DNA of 64,000 nucleotides from Odontocerum albicorne (taxonomy: Eukaryota > Arthropoda > Insecta > Trichoptera > Odontoceridae), in NCBI GenBank assembly GCA_949825065.1, contig OX463847.1, positions 36,961,789-37,025,788 on the forward strand, written 5' to 3'. The position numbers and the translations under genes were made by a program. This document shows positions 43,984 through 54,265 of this stretch, piece after piece. The notes below the pieces were generated by a model. It worked only from the letters and a program-made list of their open reading frames with translations, ran no database searches and was not told where the DNA came from. Within the stretch, counting starts at the first letter, position 1. Each line of letters opens with the position of its first letter.

Positions 43984-45079
43984 TAGTTCATTTTTATTCC
44001 TGATTATTGAGGTGTATATTTTTTCTGTTTATAATTATTTATACAGTAGAAGTGGATAATAAGTGAAAGTAAACTATTACTTATGAACGTACACCTTTTC
44101 TGAACAGTCAATGTGTAATATAGTGTTAATTGTTCACATTAACCAATGAAAGCGTGTTTCCACTACTCATTGTTAGTAAACGTTCTAGAATAAGAACATT
44201 CACAGCTGTGATACTTGCACTTTGAAGTGCGAGACTGAAGTGTAAATGCAAGAAGTCAAGAAGACAGAGGATATAAATTGTATAATGGCCAGTTAATGCT
44301 TGTCAAAAGGACACATGTACATTTTTTACTTCTGGAATAACGGTAACATCCCGCTCTCTCAAATGTAAAACTAAAATTGAACATTTCTTTTAAAGAAAAA
44401 TTCTTCGGAAAATAAAACCCTACACCCCTGTCCGGTAATATGACAAGCGTAATAGTATAAATAATCCCATTTATATATAACGCCTCAGTACTCTGTCACG
44501 GTAAATAAGATCATTTTAAAATCAACGTGATTTTAGGCCGCCACCGCTCGGGCCGGGCCGTGCCGGGGCTTGAAGGTAAAACGGTAAAATAAATAAAAAA
44601 CCAATTTCCCCACAATTTTCGCAAAATCCGTTTTGTGCACCTTTCAACTCCTCGAAGCAATTTCCATTCCGCGACCATGCCAAGTTCATTACGGAAGGGC
44701 AGGGGCGGAGCGGCCGGGGGAAAATTGCAATATGCTAATAGGCGCAAAGGCCTATCACTGTAAAATAGGGGTGGATTGAAACTATCTTCGTAAAATTTAC
44801 TTGAAAAATGTTGTTTACTTTAATTAAAGACAAAATTAAAACCAAATAAACAGCGCACAAAAATGGTTGGGAAGAATTCCTACAATACAAGACATACTTA
44901 ATTTTGAAGCATTTTTATTTATTTTCTCAAAACAGACTAAGCCCAATTACTTTGAAAAATACAAGAAGTGTTAACATTAAAAATAAAGAAAAATTATATA
45001 TAATTAAAAAAAATTACATAAAATAAAAAATAATGTATATGCACACATATATGTTATACACACAAACATACACATACCA
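43984..45079. other. Unassigned; GC-rich patch at 44520-44740
   Basis: 44530-44570 ('gccgccaccgctcgggccgg') and 44690-44720 are strikingly GC-rich for this window. The minus frame 44511-44747 is open but has no recognised domain. 45040-45080 has CA/TG-rich sequence. No other feature. Confidence 0.35.
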
Positions 45080-45350
45080 TATATTCAAAGTCACTTAAGC
45101 ACGTTGATGAGTGCTTTCTAACGCGCTCAATCTTAGAAGAAAATTTACTTTTGCTTTTGGTAATGTGATATGAAATATGTCAATATCCGAAGCAGTCCCG
45201 TTCAGAAGAGTTAAGGCCCTTCCAACAGACATAGCGGCTGGAAGACCCGTTCTTGCGTATGTTATTGAGAACAGTTCTTGCCGGCGCAGTCTAGTGCAAT
45301 AGTTAGGAACATTTAACGCTAATCTTTGTAGTAATGCTGGACAGCTCACA
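45080..45350 (-). pseudogene. LINE RT C-terminal fragment (LINE-E)
   Basis: Minus frame 45095-45349 (84 codons, no stop): CPALLQRLALNVPNYCTRLR, RQELFSITYARTGLPAAMSV, GRALTLLNGTASDIDIF. This is the end block of another insect jockey/CR1-like RT protein ('P.LL.R..L.VP....R....F..P.ARTG....P..R.L.L.N....DIF'). Different from LINE-A to LINE-D, single copy here, 5'-truncated. Clade not assigned. Confidence 0.75.
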
Positions 45351-45754
45351 ACTCCTCAAACGAGTTTGACACTAATTACCACACTTGAGTATTTTAGATT
45401 GTTTTATGTTTATTTTTAATTTCAATCCAGAAGAAACGAATGAATACCCTCTACCAGAGACGGGTATAGTAAAAAGTTTACTAGTAGTAAGGCACCATAC
45501 AAAATGGGGAATCAAGGTGCTTGGCGTTGGTCCCACCGGAGATGACTATGAAAGACAATATGGGATAGGTATATCCTGTTGCATTAAGGGCAAGGAACTT
45601 CAGTACTAACAATGGTTCATCTGCTGCGTCCTCATTTTACAGAAGGTCCCTGATAACTAGCAACAGTTCTACAGTATTTGGCTCTATCTGCTCCTGTTTG
45701 CTCCCAGTTGTTTAAAGCATTAATGTTTTTAATAATAATAATTAAATTAATATA
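45351..45754. other. Unassigned; 74-codon ORF
   Basis: The plus frame 45385-45609 has balanced composition (VVRHHTKWGIKVLGVGPTGD) but no family match from memory. It may be the antisense of older LINE sequence adjacent to LINE-E. Confidence 0.3.
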
Positions 45755-46065
45755 TTGTTTATAGTTAAGGCATTAACATTATGGAGGTTTAAAGACATTG
45801 TAATTTATTTTATCAAGCACTGTTTATTCCACTTTCAGTACACCAAGTCAGTACACCGGGGCGAACATCTGGTAAACACATATATCCCAAAAATCTCTCC
45901 GCTGCTGACTGAAATCCGTTGAAGCGTGTATATCGGTACCAGTTCGAACAGAATTTGTTTTATCTGTGCTCCCCTGAACATGAGGTGAAAGCCTTGACAC
46001 CGGTAGGGTTATACCATTACAAAAAAATGGAATAAACAGTGTTTGATAAAATAAATTACAATAAT
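45755..46065. mobile_element. F1 foldback element with internal sequence
   Basis: Left arm 45758-45838 ('tatagttaaggcattaacat' ... 'tttattccacttt'), internal 45840-45955 ('accggggcgaacatctggta', 'ggtaccagttcgaacagaat'), right arm 45965-46062 with a decayed core ('cccctgaacatgaggtgaaa', 'gacaccggtag'). The internal piece also flanks the F1 copy at 53140-53190, so it belongs to the element. Confidence 0.8.
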
Positions 46066-46069
46066 TACA

Positions 46070-46670
46070 TTATCCTAATAAGTATGGAAAATCGAAAAAC
46101 AATTATGGGAAATCATAAATTTCAGTGGAGAATATTCTCCGTTGTTAGCATGTAAACGTCGTTTAATTTCTTCCGGGCTTTTCCATTTTTTAATGAGACT
46201 TGATAACGGCGCAATGTTCAATTGTTAAATATTTCAAAATATAACGTAACAACACATATTCTATTTGCTTTAGTTGAGATACTGCTCAGAGTAGAGGTAT
46301 CAAATTAATTGTTACTTCCTCCTAATAACTATCGAAATAATTAAACCCTAATAACTGTCGAAAATAGAAAAATAATCATTTTCAGGATGACACTGAGCTT
46401 TTCACAAAAATCAAGTAATATTGGGCAGGTCATATTGTCCGAAGAATTTATGGGAGATCATAAATTTAAGTGGAGAATATTCTCCGTTGACAGCATCTAA
46501 ACGTCGTTTAATTTTTTCCGGGCTTTTCCATTTTTTAAAGAAACTTGATAATAGCGCAAATATTCAAATTTTGAGTATTTCAAAATATAACGTAACGACA
46601 CATATTCTATTTGCTTTAGTTGAGATGCTGCTCAGAATAGAGGTATCAAATTAATTGTTACTTCGCCTGA
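46070..46670. repeat. Direct repeat, two copies of about 210-225 bp
   Basis: 46104-46313 and 46447-46664 share 'tggagaatattctccgttg', 'aaacgtcgtttaatttt', 'tccgggcttttccatttttt' and 'gaggtatcaaattaattgtt'. Similarity is about 90% by eye, offset about 343 bp. Each unit has a GAGAATATTCTC palindrome. Segmental duplication or two copies of an unknown element. Confidence 0.85.
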
Positions 46671-46689
46671 CAATGCAATGGGTGTGACC

Positions 46690-47075
46690 GGCGTGGTATC
46701 TCTCGGGGAACACTAACTTATTCAGGCTGGAAACTTTTGAACCTTATTGGTATTTCCACATGGTAATTTATTTGCATGTATTCATTTACTTCCATGTGAT
46801 CATTTTATTCCAAATGATTATTGATTGCATATGATATTTTCTGCGTGATCATTTATTGCCACATGATTATTTATTTCCACATGATTATGTATTTGCATAT
46901 ATATTCATTTACTTCCACAAAATCATTTTTTTCCGAATGATTATTAATTGCACGTAATATTTTTGAGCGAGATCATTAATTCCCACGTAATAATTTGTTA
47001 ACACGCGATCATTTTAATCCACGTGATATTTTCTGCAAGATCATTTATTTCTACATGATCATTCGAATAATATTG
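46690..47075. repeat. Degenerate array of about 17-18-bp units grown from a SINE-G tail
   Basis: 'tttatttccacatgatcatt' and variants recur about 20 times. The array opens with 'aggctggaaacttttgaacc' and 'tatttccacatggtaat', the SINE-G body and tail, which suggests slippage of the 'gccacatggtaataa' segment. Confidence 0.75.
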
Positions 47076-47108
47076 TATAAAAATTATAAAATCGAATAAA
47101 ATTGTGTA

Positions 47109-47667
47109 AAGGGTCTTTCAAATTGAACGGTGTTTTAAATTCTAGTTTTTTTTTATTCTTGAATAAAACACACAATTTGCTTTGATTTTAAAAACTTTTT
47201 ATTTGTCATTGAAGTATAATGTATGACACAAAAACACAAAAAACAATAACCGCCAAATCTCCACCTCTTGCAGCTCCAAAGATATCCACTCTTTTGTCAT
47301 AATTTTCGATGGCATTTTGGCACAATTGCGGTTCTAACTCACCAATAACGTGAATAATTTCTTACTTCTGCTCAGTAATTGATTAGGGGTCATTCTTATA
47401 GACCTGGCTTTTCACGTAACCCCAGAGAAAATAGTCCAACGGCGTCAGATCACATGGTCTTGGTGGCCAATTAACATCACCGTCTCTGGAGATTACAATA
47501 CATAAAATAATTCAAAAATTTTAACGCGTTGTTGTAATGTATAAAACTCCATTTTTATAAATGCCATACATTACACTTCTCAAATGTCACAAGACCCAGG
47601 CAAGTTTGCGACGCCATCTGTGTTTTACCCAAGAATTAAAAAAAAACGCTCAATTTGAAAGACCCTT
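47109..47667 (-). mobile_element. Tc1/mariner-superfamily element, 559 bp, internally deleted
   Basis: Ends 'aagggtctttcaaattga' and its exact inverse form 18-20-bp terminal repeats flanked by TA (47107-47108, 47668-47669). On the minus strand VISRDGDVNWPPRPCDLTPL then DYFLWGYVKSQVYKNDP (about 47400-47490) is the 'WPPRS.DLTPLDYFLWG' segment with the last catalytic Asp. This occurs in a widespread insect transposase group. It continues with VIGELEPQLCQNAIENYDKR in the C-terminal region after a stop. The N-terminal two thirds are absent. Confidence 0.88.
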
Positions 47668-47669
47668 TA

Positions 47670-48587
47670 CAAAGACTACAGACAAATTATAAATAATTTC
47701 CAAGTAAATTATTTAGATCTAGGTAAATCACCCATCGAGCGTCTTGACTCATGTAAGCTCAGCTTCTGCCTTAAACTAACTGGGGAAACATTACATTAAA
47801 ATAATTAATATTGTTTTTTACAACGTTTTGTATTTCTTATTTTGTTATATAAGCTACTATTTAAGTGAAACGAGATTTTAACAGTACGCTTACAACAATC
47901 AAATGGTAATTTTCTGCATTTCCGATTTCTAATTATGCATTTTTATGCAATCCCAATAATTTGTATTGATATATGCAATTTATTCAAGTGCTGCAGGAAC
48001 AAAATGGAATCGTGGAAGAACAGTGGTTTCAACAGTTCCTATTGAAATGTATCGATTCTCTAAGAATTCTTATAGAAACAAAGCGATGTACGCTGTATTT
48101 TATGCAAAAAAGATAGAGAATATGATGATATTCTTTTCACAAATGCATGTACGAGTAGATAATATAATATATTCATTTATTCTCAAAAATGTTTGATAAA
48201 TTTATTGGATATGGTAATAACACGTATATTTCTCGTATACGAGAATAGAAACTTTTCTTCACACTTAATATATACACTGTATATATTGTATAATATATTA
48301 AAATTAAATATTAAACAGGGAGGTAATCAAGCAAATTACTGAACTATTATTGCAATGTATCCGAATGGACTAAATGTTTTTATTTAAATTTAAAATTACT
48401 ATTGTACCGCGCTTTTTAAACGAGAAAGATATCACAGATGTATTTGACTTAATAATACTCGTACAAACCTCCCCCAGCGATTGTTTTGGATAGTATTGTA
48501 TATCAATCCCTTTGTATACAGTACCAACCACTTCCAACTATTGATAAAGTCGTTAAAAAGGCCTTTAGTAAAAGCTTAACTAAAATA
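47670..48587. other. Unassigned AT-rich DNA
   Basis: No feature supported in about 900 bp. The frame 47966-48196 is not recognised. 'ttctcgtatacgagaa' (48231-48246) is a 16-bp palindrome. Confidence 0.4.
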
Positions 48588-48662
48588 TTTTTTTCCTGGT
48601 TTCCGACGAGAATTGAACCTATAATCCCAGGGTTGGTAGGCAGTTCTCTTTACAACTTAAGA
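48588..48662 (-). mobile_element. SINE-G-type tRNA-like head
   Basis: Minus strand: 'ctgcctaccaaccctgggat' followed by a B box 'aggttcaattctcgtcgg'. Directly abuts repeat D. Confidence 0.6.
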
Positions 48663-48663
48663 G

Positions 48664-48900
48664 GGTGTGGGCTGAAAGTCATCTGATGTCCTCGCAGCCG
48701 GGTTCATCCTATATTGGTGGAATGTATCGGCCTGGAGAATGTTATGAGATGAGCCCAGCTTTTTGAGAGATTCTCTTTTAAATGTATTTTCTGCTGTTCA
48801 TCTCAAGATATATGTGCGATTTTTTAATGTATTTATATATGTGCTTACTATGTTGCTATCAATAAACATATATTTTTTTATTATTTATTTAACTAAATTG
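48664..48900 (+). mobile_element. Repeat D copy
   Basis: 'gtgtgggctgaaagtcatct' to 'gctatcaataaacatatatt'. Same order as 9247-9475, more diverged. Confidence 0.8.
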
Positions 48901-49189
48901 GTCCTGTTACGTTTATAAATCTATCTTTGACCATTACACCATTCCTTGCCAAAGCACGAAGGGAAGAGAGCATCAAATGTTCCATCACGATATGCTTATT
49001 TCGTATTCTCTCTATATCTATATCTTCTCACACAGCTCCTTCGATATATCTGACTCCTAACCTTTCCGTTCTTCAAAAAATAAATTGCTTAGTAATTTTT
49101 CGTTTTATTTGTTCTCGGCGAAAACATTATTATAAATAGCTTTTTACCAACATGTAGAAAAAAATCATAGATATTCGGTAAAACCAACA

Positions 49190-49940
49190 TAAACTTTAAC
49201 AACCTATAAACTTCGGTTGTTTATCAAGACTGTATAGGGTTGCGGCAAAGAACAAGGTAAACGGAGCACGTAATGTAAAATAGAACAACAGCGCTATACC
49301 AAATCTATCAAAATTGGCAATACGTAATAGTATGTCGGTGGTAACTTTGATGTGTGGAAGTGAAACTTGGATTAATCAGCAGAAGGTTAATTGATTAATC
49401 AGCAGAATGCTAACAATACAGCCCTATAAAAATTTCCTAACCAAAACTAACTAAGCCCACCCGAGACAGTGGCAACCTGTTCAATTATAGTAGCTGTTTT
49501 CGATATATGACTGTTTCCGATGTAGGACTTTATGTACTTTAAGCAACATCTTTATTAATCAGTGTCAGTGTGTGAAAGAAGAAGAAATGAAGACAGCAGA
49601 ATTTAATGCATGGATGAACAGGGATGTTTTAATGGCATGAAGAAAGGAGCTTTAAGATAGACTGGCCACGTATAGAAAATGAATGGAGAAAGAATGATTA
49701 AGCGAGTGTACAAGTCAAAAGTGCAAGGTGTGTGTGTAAGAGTAGACCGATGAAAGTATAGCTGGATGAAATGGACTACATTTTAAAAGAAGATGAAGTG
49801 AAAGGAATGAATAATAGAAAATTGTTTATGACGAGATGTATGAATGCGGAGGAGGCGAATGTTGTATGTTTAAATGAGAAAATTGGAGATCTGTTTTCTC
49901 TGCTACCCAAGAACACGGCGTGATGATATATATGAATGTA
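49190..49940 (+). pseudogene. LINE-C RT fragment, longest copy
   Basis: 49220-49430 decodes in shifting frames to the thumb region: KVNGARNV, then LAIRNSMSVVTLMCGSETWI, the 'AVLVPTLLYGSETW' block. 49550-49935 continues with 'tttaagatagactggccacg', 'gagtagaccgatgaaagtat' (GRPRK region) and the end 'agatctgttttctctgctac', 'gatgatatatatgaatgt'. About 110 bp between the two is poorly conserved. Many stops. Confidence 0.8.
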
Positions 49941-50744
49941 TTACTATAAATTAAGAAAATGGATATCGAATGATTCACTGCATGATGATCGATCGAGTGA
50001 ACATAATTTCCAAACGTTTTAAATTCTAAAAAACGACAGGATTCAAAGTGAGTTGAACAAAAATGCTTCCAAATAAATAAAATAACATATAATATATGTA
50101 TTGATATTATCAGTACTGGATCGCAATATGATAATAAAACAATTATAATGTGTATATCTTTGAAAATCAATTGATACGATAAAAGAACGACGTTAAATAA
50201 AATATTTATGCCAGTCCATCCCTGCAAGTAGAGAGTGGCGGGTAGGCTTTCTGCAGCCCATTACATGCAAATATCACTCACACTTAATTCCTGATGGAGT
50301 GTTTACTCCGAGCCGGGAGTGGGAACTCAAACCCGGAGCTTCGGAAGGATTTTTTATTTTGCTAAGGAAGCGAACACTCCATCCTAAAACTTATGTCGCG
50401 ACAAATCAGAACAGAGGCGGAGAAGACCTAGAAATATTAATTTAAAAGAAATGTTCAAAATTTTGGTTAGAAGGAATCACTTTGATATATTCATTCATTC
50501 GTATGGTACCCCTGTACTCATTGATCACCGGACACGCTTTTCAAAATATCCTCATCGTCAATATTCCCGGATTGATGGTGCAGGCATTTAAAAAGCGTGT
50601 CCGGGCGACAATATTGTCTTCGCCCCCAGTAATCGAGGCATCGGGTTAAGAACTACTAGAATAGGCGAGTAACTCACAGTTCGTCATCACACGTGTTGGA
50701 AATACCCCCGCACGTAGACAGGCTACAACACTTGCACTCGTCTA
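49941..50744. other. Unassigned; contains a 14-bp hairpin and a tRNA-like box
   Basis: 50527-50540 'ccggacacgctttt' and its inverse at 50592-50607 form a hairpin. 'gggaactcaaacccgga' (50321) is an inverse B box, possibly a SINE head on the minus strand. The block 50595-50730 resembles 17790-17900 and 62030-62170 in order ('gacaatattgtcttcgcccc', 'cgagtaactcacagttcg'), an uncharacterised dispersed repeat. Confidence 0.4.
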
Positions 50745-50880
50745 TTGTATTTTTTACAGACGAACTCTCTGAACTAGACTGGAAACCTTTTTTTTATTAA
50801 ATTAACAAATTTGTTCCATCGAGAATTGAACTCGAAACCCCCGGTTGAAGACAAACGTCTTATCAATTCTTTTGTATCAT
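50745..50880 (-). mobile_element. SINE-G copy
   Basis: Minus strand: A-box region 'agaattgataagacgtttgt', B box 'gagttcaattctcgatgg', then 'aggtttccagtctagttcag'. Confidence 0.8.
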
Positions 50881-50889
50881 AATTTACGT

Positions 50890-51190
50890 TTACAAGGGTG
50901 TGGAATAAAAAGCATTTGATCTCCTTGATGCCGAGCTCATCCTCTATTAGTGGGAGTGTATCTCGACTGGGGGGGATATTATGAGATGAACTCAGACATT
51001 TTGATAGCTTCTCTTAAATATTTTCCATTGCCTTTCAATATCTCTGTAATTTCAATATATATTGTTGTAATTTCAGTATATAGTGCTGTAATTTCAGTGT
51101 ATATTGTTGTAATTTCCGTATATATTGTTGTAATTTCAGTATATATTGTAACTACATACTATGTTGCCATCAATAAATCTATATTTGTTT
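50890..51190 (+). mobile_element. Repeat D copy with internal short tandem
   Basis: 'gggtgtggaataaaaagcat' to 'gccatcaataaatctatatt'. 51045-51150 holds five copies of the 19-bp unit 'attgttgtaatttcagtata', a local expansion absent from other D copies. Confidence 0.8.
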
Positions 51191-51430
51191 ATTGTAATTG
51201 GTTTTATCAAACACTGTTTATTCCACTTTATATAACGGTATAATCCTGCCGGTTTCAAAGTTTTCACTGCATCATCAGGGGAGCACAATTATGCTCCCCT
51301 GATGATGAGTATTGTTTGTAATAACCGGTAGGGTTATACCGTTACATAATGTGGAATAAACAGGGTTTGATAAAACAAATTACAATGTGTTTAAACCTCC
51401 TGAATGTTAATGCCTTAACTATAAATAATA
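51191..51430. mobile_element. F1 foldback palindrome
   Basis: Left arm 51196-51290 and right arm 51292-51430 are inverted around 'gagcacaattatgctc'. The left minus-strand core has CTGATGA (51272-51278) and GAAAC but GCA instead of GTA. The right core keeps CTGATGA and GTA but has lost GAAAC. The right outer end is 'gttaatgccttaactataaa'. Confidence 0.85.
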
Positions 51431-52774
51431 TATGTTAATATACATACTCGTATTTATCTACTTATGTAAACCTGTGAAAACAGCAGAAGTTTTTATAAAA
51501 AATAATTTCAAAATTTGTAATAATAAGATAAAAAAGTGGATTAAATATAGTTATTTTACTATTTCAATATTATTGATTGTTTTTTTTTGCATACGTGTAT
51601 ATTAAAACCATTTTTTAATGTACTCGTATTGGTTGGTCCCTTTTGCATATGTAGTCTAATGATACATAAAAATAGAGTTCTTTCCCTACAGTGTTTATTT
51701 TATCTCCGGCTTCCTTCTCTCAAGTGCATGCTTCCTTTCCATACGCCAGAGGTTATCAAAGCATGCGCCTCGGTGCCCTGGGGCCCCGTAATTAATATCC
51801 AGAAACTTATTTTAATAATTCTTGGCAATCTTAATTCAAAGCGTTGATGCACGTTCACAACCGATATATAATTGACACTTCGCGAATCACTCGGTCCATG
51901 TATCGTTGAACTTGGTATTATAGCAAATTCTGGTTATATTTGCGATGACTTGCCGCTGCAAACTTAAATAAAACTGAATATCACTTAAACTCAACATGAA
52001 ACAGAAAATTAGGGTAGCTGCTGTGTCAAGTTTGATTCCAAGATTTGAGAAACCGTGTTGTGAACTATTGTGTATGCTCACTCATCCATCAAATTAATTT
52101 TTTGTACGGTGCTGTGAAAAAAATATTTTATACTGAAGGCACCGTGAAAAAAAAAGTTTAAAAACCTCTGCATGCATAAAAAGACACTTACAGTTTTGAC
52201 AACCAACAAAATGTCTACATTTTTGCAAAATTCCAACTGGGAACCACGATTCAAACAAAATTATAAGCCCATTACCTAAACTGACTTTATGAAAATATAA
52301 AAACATTATTCAGACATTAATTTCAGTATCCGGGTCATCAATTATAAATTATTGTTTTAGTCGTGTTGCTCATGGCTAAACGTTATGGTTTTCTGGTTGT
52401 CTGGAACTTAACGAACGATTCGCTTTCACCCCTACTGGTCCCGAGCAATGATAAAAGCAGCAATCAATGAGGAATGGTCATGTATTTTATTTGATCTATC
52501 CACTTTGCTAGATATCATCCTGTTACTCATCACCACTCAACGCTTATCATACAGGTACTACCTGATTCTCCAAACTGTCTTCATCTCTTCACGTCCGAAT
52601 GATGACAGCAGTATCTTTGTTGTCGTTGACAGCATTTTGGCCCGCATCTGTGTACATAATCGACACCTCAATCGGTATTTTGAGGTGGCTTGCTCTTTAG
52701 AAAAAAAACAGACTTTCTTTGGAGTGTTGGCAGTCTGATCGCTTTTAGCCATTCAATACAAATTGAGGTATATT
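51431..52774. other. Unassigned; several short ORFs of balanced composition
   Basis: Frames at 51587-51847 (plus), 52094-52306 (minus, with VGCQNCKCLFMHAEVF), 52448-52738 (plus) and 52558-52752 (minus, with SKYRLRCRLCTQ) are open. The Cys pairs recall zinc-finger or hAT-like sequence, but no complete domain is present. This is the best place in the window to look for unique or exonic DNA. Confidence 0.3.
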
Positions 52775-52920
52775 ATATTATTTATAGATAAAGCATTAAC
52801 ACTGTGGAGGTTGTAATTTGTTAAGTCCAACACTGTTTATTCCACTTTATACAACGGTATAACACCACCGGTTTCATTGTTTTCACCTCATCCTCAGAGG
52901 GGTACAAACAAGACTTTTGT
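52775..52920 (-). mobile_element. F1 element, single arm with decayed core
   Basis: 'tatagataaagcattaacac', 'tttattccactttatacaac'. Minus core CTGAGGA (52891-52897) and GAAAC (52871-52875) but GTG instead of GTH. Confidence 0.8.
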
Positions 52921-53039
52921 AGTGCAAGTCTATCTTTAGTTTATAAGTCAAGTCTAATGAGGTATATTACATGGAAAAGTAGGTGTATTTGGTGTTATCT
53001 TTGTTTTATAAATGGCGCTAGAAATAGAAATAAGTACTT

Positions 53040-53200
53040 ATTGTAATTTGTTTTATCAAACACTGTTTATTTCACATTTTTTAACGGTGTAACCTTACCG
53101 GTTTCAAGGCTTTCGCCTAATCATCAGCGGACCACAAACAAGACTGAATTCTGTTCGAACTGGTACCGACATACACGCTATAAATGTAAGATACAATTTA
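53040..53200 (-). mobile_element. F1 element, second arm in tandem with the previous one
   Basis: 'ttgtaatttgttttatcaaa' to 'gttcgaactggtaccgacat'. Same orientation as 52775-52920, unit offset about 230 bp, so the two form a dimer-like pair. Confidence 0.8.
53090..53135 (-). ncRNA. Hammerhead-ribozyme-like core, best F1 helix II
   Basis: Minus strand CTGATGA (53121-53127), stem II AGGC-GAAA-GCCT (four perfect pairs, GNRA loop), GAAAC (53101-53105), CG, GTA (53096-53098). Only helix I is weak (two pairs). Confidence 0.5.
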
Positions 53201-53574
53201 GTCGAAAAAAATAAATGCTACTTGAATAAATAAATGTATAAGATAGCCAAAATAATTTTACTTTCTTAAGAACGTGCCTCTCGAGGTACAGTGCACTGAA
53301 ATTGACTTTGTCTCAGAACGAGACCCACCTTTTTGAGGTAGACGAGCAAACATATCAAGTTATCTCGATCAATCACTCAAAGTGGCTGACGTTACAACAT
53401 TGAGTATACTGGTACTAAGTGGGAAGGCTTTCGGGAAAAGACAATTTCATGAGAATTTTTATTATATAAGGATTGTGACTGAAAGAGAAACAATGTTTTG
53501 AAAAAGAAACCATGCCTTAATTCAAATTGTTATTTATATTTGTCTTTCTTTTATGGTATGAAATCAAACACATT
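53201..53574. other. Unassigned
   Basis: No feature supported; short AT-rich stretch. Confidence 0.5.
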
Positions 53575-53760
53575 CGATTTCTTTATTTATAAATTATTCT
53601 TTATTCCACTGCATATATTGATCCCCACTACACCTGTTTCTATCCCCTTTCCCAAGTTTATCTTCAGGCGGAAGCGACAAAGTAAAAAAGCCTTGAGATA
53701 AAAAGTAGAGAGACGTGTATCACGCAGGATAGAAGGTAGAAACACGATAATTTAATTAGT
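53575..53760. mobile_element. F2 element, arm with intact hammerhead-like core
   Basis: Left arm 53590-53690 in the same orientation as 38660-38760 ('ttattccactgcatatattg', 'atccccactacacctgtttc'). A short piece 53720-53745 ('aggatagaaggtagaaacac') is the opposite strand copy. Confidence 0.75.
53623..53673 (-). ncRNA. Hammerhead-ribozyme-like element (F2)
   Basis: Minus strand: TTCCGC (53668-53673), CTGAAGA (53661-53667, perfect core), 20-nt stem II region, GAAAC (53636-53640), loop AGGT, GTA (53629-53631), GTGGGG (53623-53628). Helix I pairs over six positions, three of them G-U. Stem II is weak (CTT/AAG). All invariant core bases are present; this is the most intact core in the window. Confidence 0.6.
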
Positions 53761-53899
53761 GGATAAAACATTAGAAATCTCGATAAAGTGTTTATTCTTT
53801 AAAAAATATCAGCTAAAAATATGTTTTACTTTTACCATGTACTCGTATGTTATAACTCCATATTAGAATATTTTTTAATAAATTACTTTATTGTTCTGA

Positions 53900-54265
53900 G
53901 AATTATTTTAATTCTCGCGACACGTATTTCTAATCCCTTATACGAAATTTGTTTCAAGATATGAGGTAGAATGCCGTCATAAGAAGGCCTCAGAATTGAG
54001 TATGAGGTAGAATGCCAAAACAATTAATATTAAATCAATAGACGTACATAAAGTCACAAGGGATACTAAAACAGTAAGAAATAACTGTATGATGCAGAAA
54101 ATTCCCCCCTCTTTTTTAACTTTTATGTCAATAAACCACAACACACTTCCGAAAAACATGACACCAGTTAGATATACATTTGTTGTCACTAACAAGTCGT
54201 GATTATTCCGTCTAAAGAAAACCTCGAGATATGTTACAAGGCAGAAACATATGTCGCGGTGTTTA
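53900..54265. mobile_element. F2 element, diverged
   Basis: 53918-53990 has the inverse 'cgacacgtatttctaatccc', twice followed by 'tatgaggtagaatgcc' (53963, 54001), a local duplication. 54150-54262 has 'aacatgacaccagttagata' and the ribozyme-like end. Together they form a degraded foldback like 38655-39090. Confidence 0.75.
54206..54261 (+). ncRNA. Hammerhead-ribozyme-like element (F2), core mutated
   Basis: TTCCGT (54206-54211), CTAAAGA (54212-54218; an invariant G is changed to A), GAAAC (54244-54248), ATAT, GTC (54253-54255), GCGGTG. Helix I is kept. Predicted inactive. Confidence 0.5.

Noticed and set aside
52558..52752. BED or C2H2 zinc finger
   Set aside because: One CxxC pair is seen, but no spaced His pair follows and the frame is only 64 codons.
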